DNA of 64,000 nucleotides from positions 1,178,001-1,242,000 of the forward strand of contig JADJON010000001.1 of NCBI GenBank assembly GCA_016713765.1, given 5' to 3'. The notes beneath the pieces were generated by a model. That model searched no databases. It was given only the letters and a program-made list of their open reading frames with translations, and was not told the origin of the DNA. Position 1 is the first letter of the stretch; the number at the start of each line of letters is the position of its first letter. Made by a program: the position numbers and the translations under genes. This document shows, piece by piece, positions 18,475-28,025 of the stretch. This stretch comes from Bacteroidota bacterium. GTDB taxonomy: Bacteria > Bacteroidota > Bacteroidia > AKYH767-A > 2013-40CM-41-45.

Positions 18475-18601
18475 GTCAGCGAATGTAGGAGGAGGCGGTC
18501 AACTTCGCTCGACGCTGCTCGCCGAGTTTTGCACCCGACCCCTGTTGTACGCCTGATCATTCCTGCTTATTTTGCCGAAAGGCCAGGAGGCCAGGAACAT
18601 T

Positions 18602-20239
18602 ATGCAGAAGGAACGCAACCACCCCGCCGGCTTGCCCTATCTCTTCTTTACGGAGATGTGGGAACGCTTCGGCTATTACCTGATCATCGGGATCTTTTTC
18701 CTGTACATGACCGATACGGAACGGGGCGGACTGGCCTTTGACCGAAAGGATGCATCGGACATCTTCGGCACCTTCATCGCCCTGGTGTATCTGACACCGT
18801 TCATCGGCGGCTTGCTGGCGGACCGGATCCTCGGCCTGCGTGTGGCAATCACCATCGGGGGCATCCTGATGGGGTTGGGTTACATCGGCCTCTCCCTGCC
18901 GGGTCCCACTGCCTTCTACACCTCGCTCGGACTGATCATTCTGGGTAACGGCTTTTTCAAGCCCAACATCTCCACCTTGCTGGGGAACCTCTACAACGAA
19001 CCGAAATTCAAACCGAGAAAGGACGCCGGCTACAACATCTTCTACATGGGCATCAACATCGGTGCCTTCATCTGCAATTTCTTCGCGGCCTATCTCCGCA
19101 ACGCTTTCGGCTGGGGCGAAGCCTTCATTGCCGCCGGCGTGGGTATGTTCCTCGGCGTGATCATCTTCTGGATCGGGAACCGTCACTACAAACACATGGA
19201 CGTGATCAAACCCGCCAACCCGGAGGACATGGGCGTCGGTCGTGTATTCGGCATGGTCCTGCTTCCGGCGGTGGTCGCGGGTTTCCTCGGCTGGAGCATT
19301 CCCGGCAATGTGTTCGGCAGCGACTCCACCGATGCCTTCATCTTCGGGGCCTTACCGGTAGCCTTGTTCTACGTCTCGTTGTTGTTCCGGCTGAAACCGG
19401 AAGACAAGCGCCCGGTCGCGGCTTTGTTGTCGATCTACGGCGTGGTGATCATCTTCTGGGCGATCTTCAAACAAAACGGCACTGCCCTCACGACCTGGGC
19501 CGAAAGCTATACCGACCGTGAGTTGCCTGCCGCCATGGTCGCTCCTGCCAAGCAGCTCGGCATGGTGCAGGATGTCACGCTGACTAAGGATACGATCACA
19601 CTGACCGACGAACAATTCCGCGCGGTCAAAGACGCGGATGGAAAGGTGGCGAAGACGTATGATTTCCCGTCCTACTACCGCAACCTGCCCCGGGATCACT
19701 GGCCGGAGGAAGGTGGTACTACGCACCTGCTCTCGACGGAGATCTTCCAGAGTATCAATCCGTTCTTTGTCGTCGCGTTGACGCCGTTGGTGGTGGCCGC
19801 ATTCGCGTTCCTGCGAAGACGAAACAAGGAGCCATCCACCCCGGGTAAGATCTTCCTGGGTCTCCTGATCACGGCGCTCTCCACCTTGCTAATGGTAGGA
19901 GCCGTATATGCGGGCGGTAATGGTGCCGAGAAGGTTTCCGGTTGGTGGCTGGTGGGTACCTATGGTGTCATCACCATCGGTGAGCTATGCCTTAGTCCGA
20001 TGGGTTTGTCGCTGGTATCCAAACTGAGTCCGCCCCGCATCACGGCGCTCATGATGGGTGGCTGGTCGCTGGCCACCTCGATTGGAAACAAGATGTCAGG
20101 CGTGCTGGCCTCGCTCTGGGATTCTTACTCGCACAAAGCCAGTTTCTTTTGGGTGAACTGTGTGGTTTCCCTCATTGCGGCCCTTGCGATCCTGGCCATG
20201 TTGAAATGGCTGCGGAAGATCGTAGCGGAACACACTTGA
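18602..20239 (+). CDS. POT-family proton-dependent oligopeptide transporter
   Basis: 545 residues with 12-14 predicted helices. POT/PTR2 carriers import di- and tripeptides with protons. The proton-coupling motif is visible as FTEMWERFGYY (about 17-27) and the PTR2 signature as YNIFYMGINIGAF. A loop of about 80 mostly polar residues between helices is typical of bacteroidotal members. ATG 18602 (MQKERNHPAG) was chosen over an upstream TTG because it matches the family N-terminus. Confidence 0.93.
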   Translation: MQKERNHPAGLPYLFFTEMWERFGYYLIIGIFFLYMTDTERGGLAFDRKDASDIFGTFIALVYLTPFIGGLLADRILGLRVAITIGGILMGLGYIGLSLPGPTAFYTSLGLIILGNGFFKPNISTLLGNLYNEPKFKPRKDAGYNIFYMGINIGAFICNFFAAYLRNAFGWGEAFIAAGVGMFLGVIIFWIGNRHYKHMDVIKPANPEDMGVGRVFGMVLLPAVVAGFLGWSIPGNVFGSDSTDAFIFGALPVALFYVSLLFRLKPEDKRPVAALLSIYGVVIIFWAIFKQNGTALTTWAESYTDRELPAAMVAPAKQLGMVQDVTLTKDTITLTDEQFRAVKDADGKVAKTYDFPSYYRNLPRDHWPEEGGTTHLLSTEIFQSINPFFVVALTPLVVAAFAFLRRRNKEPSTPGKIFLGLLITALSTLLMVGAVYAGGNGAEKVSGWWLVGTYGVITIGELCLSPMGLSLVSKLSPPRITALMMGGWSLATSIGNKMSGVLASLWDSYSHKASFFWVNCVVSLIAALAILAMLKWLRKIVAEHT

Positions 20240-20244
20240 TTCTC

Positions 20245-20475
20245 TTACCTCTTTTTAAACAGCGATTGCAATGAAACAACCGCCCAGGCACCTTCGAGCA
20301 GCACGAACGGCCAGTACCGTATCAGCCAGCTGGCAAAGCATGCGACCGCTGCGCCCAGGAAGTTCATCCAGAGATACGGGCGTCCGTCGCTGGCGAGCTT
20401 TCCGCTCGTCTGAAGAAAGTACGCGATCAGCAACAGGCTGACGCCGGCGAAACCGATCCAGTCACTCAGGTTCAT
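20245..20475 (-). CDS. Small membrane protein, CBU_0592-like
   Basis: 76 residues with two to three hydrophobic helices (WIGFAGVSLLLIAYFLQ and FLGAAVACFASWLI). It resembles the short CBU_0592-like integral membrane domain of unknown role. ATG 20475 (MNLSDWIG) was chosen; the open frame continues upstream only as antisense noise over metK. It is convergent with the peptide transporter, five bases apart, and lies beyond the metK terminator. Confidence 0.75.
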   Translation of the reverse strand: MNLSDWIGFAGVSLLLIAYFLQTSGKLASDGRPYLWMNFLGAAVACFASWLIRYWPFVLLEGAWAVVSLQSLFKKR

Positions 20476-20506
20476 CGATGATTTGATTGTGGTACACGAA
20501 GAAATA

Positions 20507-20534
20507 AAAAACCCCGCCATGTGGCGGGGTTTTT
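20507..20534 (-). terminator. Terminator after metK
   Basis: A 13-bp perfect stem (AAAAACCCCGCCA with TGGCGGGGTTTTT) and a two-base loop, with A and T runs on both sides. It ends metK and separates it from the small membrane protein gene. Confidence 0.85.
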
Positions 20535-20551
20535 CGTTGATGATATTGCGA

Positions 20552-21850
<1,299 letters not shown>

Positions 21851-21870
21851 TGGTTTTGAATTTCAGGTTG

Positions 21871-21878
21871 CAAAGATA
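21871..21878 (-). promoter_or_regulatory. -7 element of metK
   Basis: Minus strand TATCTTTG, a perfect TAnnTTTG match, ending 20 bases before the metK ATG. Confidence 0.6.
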
Positions 21879-21887
21879 AGGAAAAGA

Positions 21888-22116
21888 GGGTTCCGGGTTC
21901 CGGGTTTCGTGTTTAGGCTGTGCTTCAGGCAGCCTAATCCCAAGGTCTCGTCCCCCGTCCCTGCCTTCGCTAAAGCTTCGGCAGGCATGCCTCGCACCCC
22001 GCACCTCGTCCCCCGTCCCTCGTCCCTGCCTTCGCTAAAGCTTCGGCAGGCATGCCTCGCCCCTGCCTTCGCTAAAGCTTCGGCAGGCATGCCTCGCATG
22101 CCCCGCACCTCGTACC
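21888..22116. repeat. Heptad repeats with three copies of a 26-bp palindrome
   Basis: Begins with 7-bp units GGGTTCC, GGGTTCC, GGGTTTC and later has TCGTCCC/CCGTCCC units. Interspersed are three identical 26-bp palindromes at 21960-21985, 22025-22050 and 22062-22087, each beginning CCTGCC and ending GGCAGG and each followed by CATGCCTCGC. Non-coding spacer between metK and the next minus-strand gene. Confidence 0.85.
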
Positions 22117-23202
22117 TCAATAAGCCCGTCCCTCATAAAAGACCTTCACCGTATTCGTCCCGACGGTGAATTTGAGGACGTCCCCGTTTAGGGCGTAATT
22201 CAGCACGGATTCATAGGATGCTGTGGCATTTTCGCCTTTGTACCAGTATTTGAGCTGGTTGCTGAGATCGAAATAGGCCACCCCGTTGGGTCCGATCTTG
22301 AATTCCCGGGGAATGAAACGCTCGACCACGTGGGTCTTACCGTTCCAGAATATATTGAAATCACCGTTGTAGCCCCAACAGATCACATTACCCACCACAT
22401 AAAAGAAGTCCGGCCGGTCGGGCATGATCCGGCGGGTTGCGCCTTCCGAGAAGATCCGGAAGTCTCCCAGATTATCAACATAGGCGGCAATGGACCAGCC
22501 TACTTTGAAGGAATCCGGAGCAAAGATCTCGACGCTCGCCGTGTCGCCCTGATAGAACAGGTGGAAGTGACCATTGTAGTCATCCACATACCCCACGATA
22601 TCGCGCCCGGCCTGGAATTCGCGCGGAGGGATGTTGTCGAGGGTATAGGTCTGACCATGATAGAAGATCTTGAAGAAGTTGGATTGATTCACCCATGCCA
22701 GGGTGTTGGCGCCGGCTTTCACTGTTTTGGGCTTTTCGAGCATGGAGCTTTCCAACTCGGCTGTGCGCCCGTTGTAGTAAATGCTCAAGAGGTAGTTGCT
22801 GTTGTCGAACCAGGCCAGCAGGCTGTCGCCGAGGTAAACGCCGTCGTTGTAATAACTCAGGATTTTCTTCTGCCCGTTGTCATAGACATACAAGACGTTG
22901 CCCACTTTGTAGGCGATCAGGTTATTGGTGACCTGGTACCAGAAGTCGGCCGCGTTGACCTGCATATTCGCTTTTCCATTCTGGAAAATGCGGAAGTCAC
23001 TGCGGTTGTCGATATACGCGACAGCGTTTCCGCCGACCTGATAGGAACGTACCGGCAGATATTCTGCCTGGTAAAACATGCCGCGGTCAAAGACTTGCAG
23101 GTAACCCCGGTAATCGGTGTAAGCGCTAAGGGCCTGCCCTTTCGCTTCGAATGCCGTCGAGGCAATCAGCAGGAGTAGTCCTGCGAGTAGCTTCTTTGTC
23201 AT
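22117..23202 (-). CDS. Exported protein of ten tandem 35-residue repeats
   Basis: 361 residues, unrecognised family. After a signal peptide (LLAGLLLLIASTAFEAKGQA) the whole protein is built of about ten repeats of roughly 35 residues with the pattern AYxDNxxxFxIFYxG followed by a polar strand and a FxVG turn; clear examples are AYIDNRSDFRIFQNG, AYVDNLGDFRIFSEG and AYFDLSNQLKYWYKG. Aromatic-rich short strands of this kind suggest a beta-propeller or similar beta repeat fold. It ends in the repeat itself with no sorting domain, so it is probably periplasmic. It directly follows gldA (three bases between), which suggests a link with gliding or envelope function. Confidence 0.85.
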   Translation of the reverse strand: MTKKLLAGLLLLIASTAFEAKGQALSAYTDYRGYLQVFDRGMFYQAEYLPVRSYQVGGNAVAYIDNRSDFRIFQNGKANMQVNAADFWYQVTNNLIAYKVGNVLYVYDNGQKKILSYYNDGVYLGDSLLAWFDNSNYLLSIYYNGRTAELESSMLEKPKTVKAGANTLAWVNQSNFFKIFYHGQTYTLDNIPPREFQAGRDIVGYVDDYNGHFHLFYQGDTASVEIFAPDSFKVGWSIAAYVDNLGDFRIFSEGATRRIMPDRPDFFYVVGNVICWGYNGDFNIFWNGKTHVVERFIPREFKIGPNGVAYFDLSNQLKYWYKGENATASYESVLNYALNGDVLKFTVGTNTVKVFYEGRAY

Positions 23203-23205
23203 GAA

Positions 23206-24114
23206 CTAACGGGTGAGTATCTGGAACACATCCTCCAGCCGTTGTTCTTCCACCTGCAAGGATTGGACCGTCAATCCGTTTTCGACCGCGTACCGCAGCA
23301 ATTCAGGTCGAACATCCTGCCCTTCGCCCGGAACGATCCGCCAATGGGTATCGGTCATGTTCTCGGCATCCCGGACGCCTTTCAGTTGCATCAATTGGCT
23401 GCGCGTAGGATTGCGGTCGAACGACACCCGGATCGCCGCTTCCGGAGCGGCTTTCCGGCGGAGTAAGTCGGTGGTATCATCGGCCACGATCCGGCCTTTG
23501 TTGATGATGATGACGCGGTCGCAGAGCGCTTCTACCTCCTGCATGATGTGCGTGGAAAGTAGAACGGTCTTTTCCCGGCCGAGGGATTTGATCAGGGACC
23601 GGATCTCGCTGAGTTGGTTGGGGTCGAGCCCGGAGGTAGGTTCGTCGAGGATCAGCACTTCGGGATCATGCAGCAGGGCTTGCGCCAGGCCGACACGCTG
23701 ACGATAGCCCTTCGACAAGGCGCCGATTTTTTTATGCTGTTCGGGTCCGAGACCGGTTGCTTCGATCATGGCACGGATACGACCTGCTTGTCCGGCTCCG
23801 GTCCGATACAGGCCTGCAACGAATTCCAGGTATTCCCGGACATAGAGATCGAGATAGAGTGGATTGTGTTCCGGCAGGTAGCCCACGCGCCGGCGTACTT
23901 CCAGCGATTCGTCGACAACATCGAAGCCGCAAACGGCAGCCCGTCCGGCTGAGGGAGGAAGGTAGCCGGTCAGGATCTTCATCATCGTTGATTTACCGGC
24001 ACCGTTAGGGCCCAGGAATCCGACCACGTGCCCTTTCGGTATTTCGAAACTCACGGCATCCAGCGCCAACTGTTCGCCGTATCGTTTGCTGATGGACTGT
24101 ACACTGACCGACAT
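23206..24114 (-). CDS. gldA: Gliding-motility ABC transporter ATPase GldA
   Basis: 302 residues. ATP-binding subunit of the Gld ABC transporter needed for gliding in flavobacteria, where it works with membrane subunits GldF and GldG (not in this window). Walker A GPNGAGKST, signature LSKGYRQR, Walker B VLILDEPTSGLDP and switch STHIMQEVE are all present. ATG 24114 (MSVQSISKRYG) fits the family start and lies six bases after a perfect TACCTTTG. General ABC-2 ATPases look similar, so the symbol rests on overall resemblance and on the gldMN genes nearby. Confidence 0.85.
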   Translation of the reverse strand: MSVSVQSISKRYGEQLALDAVSFEIPKGHVVGFLGPNGAGKSTMMKILTGYLPPSAGRAAVCGFDVVDESLEVRRRVGYLPEHNPLYLDLYVREYLEFVAGLYRTGAGQAGRIRAMIEATGLGPEQHKKIGALSKGYRQRVGLAQALLHDPEVLILDEPTSGLDPNQLSEIRSLIKSLGREKTVLLSTHIMQEVEALCDRVIIINKGRIVADDTTDLLRRKAAPEAAIRVSFDRNPTRSQLMQLKGVRDAENMTDTHWRIVPGEGQDVRPELLRYAVENGLTVQSLQVEEQRLEDVFQILTR

Positions 24115-24120
24115 TGCCCT

Positions 24121-24128
24121 CAAAGGTA
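24121..24128 (-). promoter_or_regulatory. -7 element of gldA
   Basis: Minus strand TACCTTTG, ending six bases before the gldA ATG. Mirrors the promoter of the divergent rsgA. Confidence 0.6.
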
Positions 24129-24164
24129 GGAAATGGGCGTTGGTTTTAAGACTGGCCCGGCCAC

Positions 24165-24191
24165 TTGGGGCGGTGGAGATTCCTACCTTTG
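24165..24191 (+). promoter_or_regulatory. Promoter of rsgA
   Basis: TTG (24165-24167), 16-base spacer, TACCTTTG (24184-24191). The GTG start codon follows after four bases, implying an mRNA with little or no leader. Confidence 0.6.
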
Positions 24192-24195
24192 GTCC

Positions 24196-25116
24196 GTGCA
24201 CGGACTTGTAACCAAATCCACCGGCAGCCAGTACCTGGTGCGGCTCGACAGCGGGGAGGAGCTCTTATGCAGGATCCGCGGCAACCTTCGGCTCAAGGGG
24301 TTCGAGGCGACCAATCCGCTCACGGTTGGCGACCGGGTCGAATTGGAATTGAAGCCGGGTGACGATGTCGGCCTGGTCACATCGATCGGTGTGCGTAAGA
24401 ATTACATCATTCGAAAATCGGTCAAACTATCCCGACAGGTTCAAATCATCGCGGCCAATCTCGACCGCGCGCTGGTCGTTGCGACACCGGTCCTTCCACG
24501 AACCTCGCTCGGTTTCATCGATCGCTTCCTTGCCACCGCTGAAGCCTATTCGATTCCGGCGGGAATCGTCTGGAACAAGACCGATCTCTACGACGAAGAT
24601 GTTTGGGCCTTCGTACATGAGGCGCGCGATCTGTACGAATCCATCGGGTACAAGGTGTATGCCGTGTCCGGGATAAGCGGTGAGGGGCTGGATGTGCTGT
24701 CAAACGATCTGAAGGGTTCCATCACCTTGTTCTCCGGTCACAGCGGTGTAGGAAAGTCGACCCTGATCAATTCCCTGATCCCGGGCAAGCAATTGAAGAC
24801 CGCCGGTATTTCCCGTCAACACCAGAAAGGCATGCACACGACCACCTTCGCGGAGATGCACGAGTTGCCGGAGAAAGGCTACATCATCGATACGCCGGGT
24901 ATCCGCGAGTTCGGTACGATCGACTTCGACAAGTACGAAGTCTCGCATTTTTTCCCGGAGATATTTCGTGTGGGCAAAGGATGCAAGTTCAACAATTGCA
25001 TCCATACGAATGAAACGGGCTGTGCGGTCTTGCCTGCCGTCGAAAAAGGGGAGATCGCGCTCAGCCGTTACGAGAGCTATCATAGCATTCTGATGAACGA
25101 AGACTATTTTCGCTGA
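24196..25116 (+). CDS. rsgA: Ribosome small-subunit-dependent GTPase RsgA
   Basis: 306 residues from GTG 24196 (MHGLVTKSTGSQY); the frame extends upstream but the N-terminal OB fold begins here. RsgA/YjeQ checks maturation of the 30S subunit. The circularly permuted GTPase order is visible: NKTD (G4) first, then GHSGVGKST (G1), then DTPGIREFG (G3). The C-terminal zinc knuckle is CKFNNCIHTNETGC. Followed four bases later by dtd, probably co-transcribed. Confidence 0.95.
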   Translation: MHGLVTKSTGSQYLVRLDSGEELLCRIRGNLRLKGFEATNPLTVGDRVELELKPGDDVGLVTSIGVRKNYIIRKSVKLSRQVQIIAANLDRALVVATPVLPRTSLGFIDRFLATAEAYSIPAGIVWNKTDLYDEDVWAFVHEARDLYESIGYKVYAVSGISGEGLDVLSNDLKGSITLFSGHSGVGKSTLINSLIPGKQLKTAGISRQHQKGMHTTTFAEMHELPEKGYIIDTPGIREFGTIDFDKYEVSHFFPEIFRVGKGCKFNNCIHTNETGCAVLPAVEKGEIALSRYESYHSILMNEDYFR

Positions 25117-25119
25117 GTC

Positions 25120-25572
25120 ATGCGCGTATTGCTGCAACGGGTTTCGGAAGCTGCTGTCCGTATCGACGGCGCGATCACGGCGAAGATCGGCGTGGGATTA
25201 CTCGTACTGGTGGGCGTCGAAGAGGCCGACAATGAAACGGATATCGACTGGTTATCGGGTAAGATAGCCCGACTTCGCATCTTCCCGGACGAGCAGGGTG
25301 TGATGAATCGGTCGGTCACCGAGGTGGATGGCGAGATCCTGGTCGTTTCTCAATTCACGCTGCACGCTTCCACAGCCAAAGGAAACCGACCTTCCTACAT
25401 CCACGCGGCGCGACCGGAAACGGCTATTCCACGCTACGAGCAATTCAAAGCGGCCTTGCAACGCGATACCGGTAAGCCAATCGCCTCCGGCACCTTCGGG
25501 GCCGATATGAAAGTAAGTCTCATCAACGACGGCCCCGTTACGATCTGGATCGACAGTAAAGTGAAAGAATGA
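25120..25572 (+). CDS. dtd: D-aminoacyl-tRNA deacylase
   Basis: 150 residues. It hydrolyses D-amino acids from mischarged tRNA. Both signature motifs are present: SQFTL near residue 78 and the cis-proline motif NDGPVTIWI near the C-terminus. The start MRVLLQRVSEAAV is typical. It lies three bases after the rsgA stop. Confidence 0.96.
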   Translation: MRVLLQRVSEAAVRIDGAITAKIGVGLLVLVGVEEADNETDIDWLSGKIARLRIFPDEQGVMNRSVTEVDGEILVVSQFTLHASTAKGNRPSYIHAARPETAIPRYEQFKAALQRDTGKPIASGTFGADMKVSLINDGPVTIWIDSKVKE

Positions 25573-25618
25573 TGGGGGTTGGAAGTTTCCGGTTTCGGTT
25601 TTCCGGTTATAGACCCCA

Positions 25619-25688
25619 AATCACCAATCACCAATCACCAATCACCAATATCTAATTTCTAATATCCAATATCCAATCACCAATACCC
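25619..25688. repeat. Ten in-phase heptads before the MazG-like gene
   Basis: Units are AATCACC (four times), AATATCT, AATTTCT, AATATCC (twice), AATCACC and AATACCC, all exactly 7 bp with no phase slip. The array stops two bases before the next start codon. Confidence 0.9.
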
Positions 25689-25690
25689 CC

Positions 25691-26020
25691 ATGACCCTCT
25701 CCCAAGCCCAAACCACCGTCGACAACTGGATCCGCACGCATGGTGTACGTTATTTCAGCGAGCTCACGAATACGGCGATACTGATGGAAGAGGTAGGCGA
25801 GGTGGCCAGGATCATGGCCCGGAAGTATGGCGATCAATCCATGAAGCCTTCCGACGAGGGAAAAGAGCTGGCGGATGAATTGGCGGATGTGTTGTTCGTG
25901 TTGGTTTGCCTGGCGAATCAAACGGGCATTAACCTGGAAGAAGCATTTCAGAAAAACCTGGAGAAAAAGACCGCTCGTGACCAGGATCGCCACAAGAACA
26001 ATCCCAAGTTGAACGGTTAA
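25691..26020 (+). CDS. MazG-like nucleotide pyrophosphohydrolase
   Basis: 109 residues. All-alpha MazG-type NTP pyrophosphohydrolases remove faulty or excess nucleotides. The metal-binding acidic motif is seen as LMEEVGEVAR and ELADELADVLFVLVCLANQTG. Its ATG follows a heptad repeat array with only two bases between, so any leader sequence must be made of that repeat. It overlaps the convergent membrane-barrel gene by four bases. Confidence 0.9.
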   Translation: MTLSQAQTTVDNWIRTHGVRYFSELTNTAILMEEVGEVARIMARKYGDQSMKPSDEGKELADELADVLFVLVCLANQTGINLEEAFQKNLEKKTARDQDRHKNNPKLNG

Positions 26021-26760
26021 TTTTCGTAGTAGACCCGCTTGCGTTTCAGGTTGTCGGGGTCTTCGTGAAAAAAGTAACGAAGGTCCAGTGTCAGATAATT
26101 GCCGAGCAGGCGTTGTTCGACGATGAAATCCTTGCCGGCGCGCTGGTACTGTACCTGAGAATTATAAATGTAATTGAACGGGCGATGATAGCTTGCGCCG
26201 AGGTACCAGTAGCCGGATTTCACGGTGCGGTATTCCCAGCCGATGTTGGCGATGACGGCTGGCTGCAGGACATTTTTTCGCTTGGATCGATGCTCGTATC
26301 CTTCCCCTTTGGTCTCCAGACTACTGGCGAACATGTCGGCGGAAGCGCCCATGGATGCGTTCATGTATAGCTTTTCGCCAAGCTGGACGTAGGCCAGGAG
26401 CGAGGCCGGTATTTCATAGGCGATCATCCGGAAATCGCTCGATGCATTGAAGTTGGCATCGGTAATGTCAAGCGTAAATGTTCGCTTGACGTAGTTGATG
26501 CCTGTTTCGAACGAAAGCAGGTCCGTCATGCCCCGACGAACCACCATGCCAGCGGCAAATCCGCTCTTGAGCGAAAAGTCGAATTGCACACCCTGCTCCA
26601 ATTGGCTTTGGGTACCGGTGCCCAGGAAGGAAAGCGGGAAGATCGGTTTGAATTGCAGCCCTACGGTGGTGACGTTTTTCTGTGCATAGGCTGTTGAGAG
26701 GCACAGGCAAAACAACAGGACGAGCGGCAGGAACTTCTGATGAATCATAGTCGAACGCAC
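26017..26760 (-). CDS. Outer-membrane beta-barrel protein
   Basis: 247 residues with a signal peptide (FLPLVLLFCLCLSTAYAQ). Alternating aromatic strands and an aromatic C-terminal region (YLTLDLRYFF) are typical of small outer-membrane barrels of the PorT/OmpA-like superfamily in Bacteroidota. No OmpA peptidoglycan-binding domain is present. Specific function unknown. It is downstream of, and reads in the same direction as, the alpha/beta hydrolase gene, with a 28-bp gap. Confidence 0.75.
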   Translation of the reverse strand: MRSTMIHQKFLPLVLLFCLCLSTAYAQKNVTTVGLQFKPIFPLSFLGTGTQSQLEQGVQFDFSLKSGFAAGMVVRRGMTDLLSFETGINYVKRTFTLDITDANFNASSDFRMIAYEIPASLLAYVQLGEKLYMNASMGASADMFASSLETKGEGYEHRSKRKNVLQPAVIANIGWEYRTVKSGYWYLGASYHRPFNYIYNSQVQYQRAGKDFIVEQRLLGNYLTLDLRYFFHEDPDNLKRKRVYYEN

Positions 26761-26788
26761 ACGTCAGAGATTTCCCTGCTTGCCAGGC

Positions 26789-27532
26789 TTATTGCATTTT
26801 TTTCATGCGCATCAGGAAGCTCATGAGCGCTGCCCAGTAATCCTGATTGTCGGACGACTTCGACCAAAGTACTTTGGATCCATGGTCGCCGGCGGTTTTC
26901 GGTACGTACTGTACTTTGATCCTGGAATTCACGTCGCGCAAGAGGTCGGTTACTTTGTCGGATTCGTCCCGCGAGGAGGTCGCGAAGAGCGGCTTGTCCA
27001 GTCCGTTGATGGAGTTGCGGGTGAAATCCTTGTCCTGGAAATACTCGCCCGGACTGAAAACGATCACACCGGATACTTTGTTGTTGCCGTTCGCGATTTT
27101 AAGCGCAAGCGAAGCCGAATACGAGCTGCCGAGTATCAGGACGGGCTTGTTGTATTTGTCATAGAGAAAGTCGAGTCCTGCGCGGATGTCTTGTTCAGCG
27201 TCCGGAAACTCCGGTTGCTGGCCTTTTGCTTTCGCCTCCAGAGCGGTCTGGTTGATCACGCCATTCACCTCGCTGCCCACCCGTTGGTCGATGGCCAGGC
27301 AGTTAAAGCCGAATTTGTTCAGACGAAGTGCCGTTTCCTGGTATTCACCACGGCTGAACCGGTTCTGGTGACAAAGCAGAATGGTCGGAAATTCATCGCT
27401 CACCGGATACCAGTCGGCTGTTACCGTCGTACTGTCCGCAGCAGGAAAGGTCACCAACAGTTGCGCATTGCTGGAAGCAGGAGCGATCATGGCAAGACAG
27501 CTTAGCAAGACAAGCGATAGGAGTTTTCGCAT
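26789..27532 (-). CDS. Exported alpha/beta hydrolase
   Basis: 247 residues with a signal peptide (LSLVLLSCLAMIAPASSNAQ). The fold is of the dienelactone-hydrolase/alpha-beta type: ILLCHQNRFSRGEY near the oxyanion region, nucleophile elbow LGSSYSAS (GxSxS rather than GxSxG) and a C-terminal GDHGSK histidine. The altered elbow makes the reaction uncertain. Likely periplasmic. Possible operon with the barrel gene downstream. Confidence 0.8.
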   Translation of the reverse strand: MRKLLSLVLLSCLAMIAPASSNAQLLVTFPAADSTTVTADWYPVSDEFPTILLCHQNRFSRGEYQETALRLNKFGFNCLAIDQRVGSEVNGVINQTALEAKAKGQQPEFPDAEQDIRAGLDFLYDKYNKPVLILGSSYSASLALKIANGNNKVSGVIVFSPGEYFQDKDFTRNSINGLDKPLFATSSRDESDKVTDLLRDVNSRIKVQYVPKTAGDHGSKVLWSKSSDNQDYWAALMSFLMRMKKMQ

Positions 27533-27774
27533 AAGTAGAGAATGACCCGACTAAGATACGAAAAGGCTGTCGTTTCTGTCTTAGTTGACTAAGCGGTAAA
27601 CGGAAGGCAGTAGGCGGGAATCGGTTTGCGGTAGGCAGTAGGCAGTAGGCATTCATTGCCTCGCCCCTGCTTTCGCTAAAGCTTCGGCAGGCATGCATCG
27701 CTCCTCGTCCCACGTCCCTCGCTCCTCGTCCCTCGTCCCTCGTCCCTCGTCCCTCGTCCCTCGTCCCTCGTCCC
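27533..27774. repeat. Heptad repeats around one 26-bp palindrome
   Basis: Eight in-phase heptads of the GGCAGTA type lie at 27606-27661, then a palindrome copy at 27666-27691 (CCTGCT...GGCAGG), then eleven in-phase TCGTCCC-type heptads at 27698-27774. The first 70 bases hold no recognisable feature. Confidence 0.85.
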
Positions 27775-27848
27775 TATAATAAGTCGGCGGTAAAATTAAC
27801 CACTTTAGGTAGTAGAACATTTAAACAGCAACCCCAGGCCACTGTTTC

Positions 27849-27967
27849 CAGTCCTCAGTCCTCAGTCCTCAGTCTCCATTCTCCATTCCCCATCCCCCAT
27901 CCCCCATCCCCTATCCCCCAATTACTAGTTACTAGTTCCTAGTTACTAATTACTAATTACTAGTTTC
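27849..27967. repeat. Seventeen in-phase heptads that drift in sequence
   Basis: The units change stepwise without losing phase: CAGTCCT three times, CAGTCTC, CATTCTC, CATTCCC, CATCCCC three times, TATCCCC, CAATTAC, TAGTTAC, TAGTTCC, TAGTTAC, TAATTAC twice, TAGTTTC. Non-coding, 58 bases before the TonB gene. Confidence 0.9.
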
Positions 27968-28025
27968 TCCTATCCACCCCATATGGAATTCCCCCGGCCG
28001 CCGACTCTTTCCGAAAATCCTTTCC

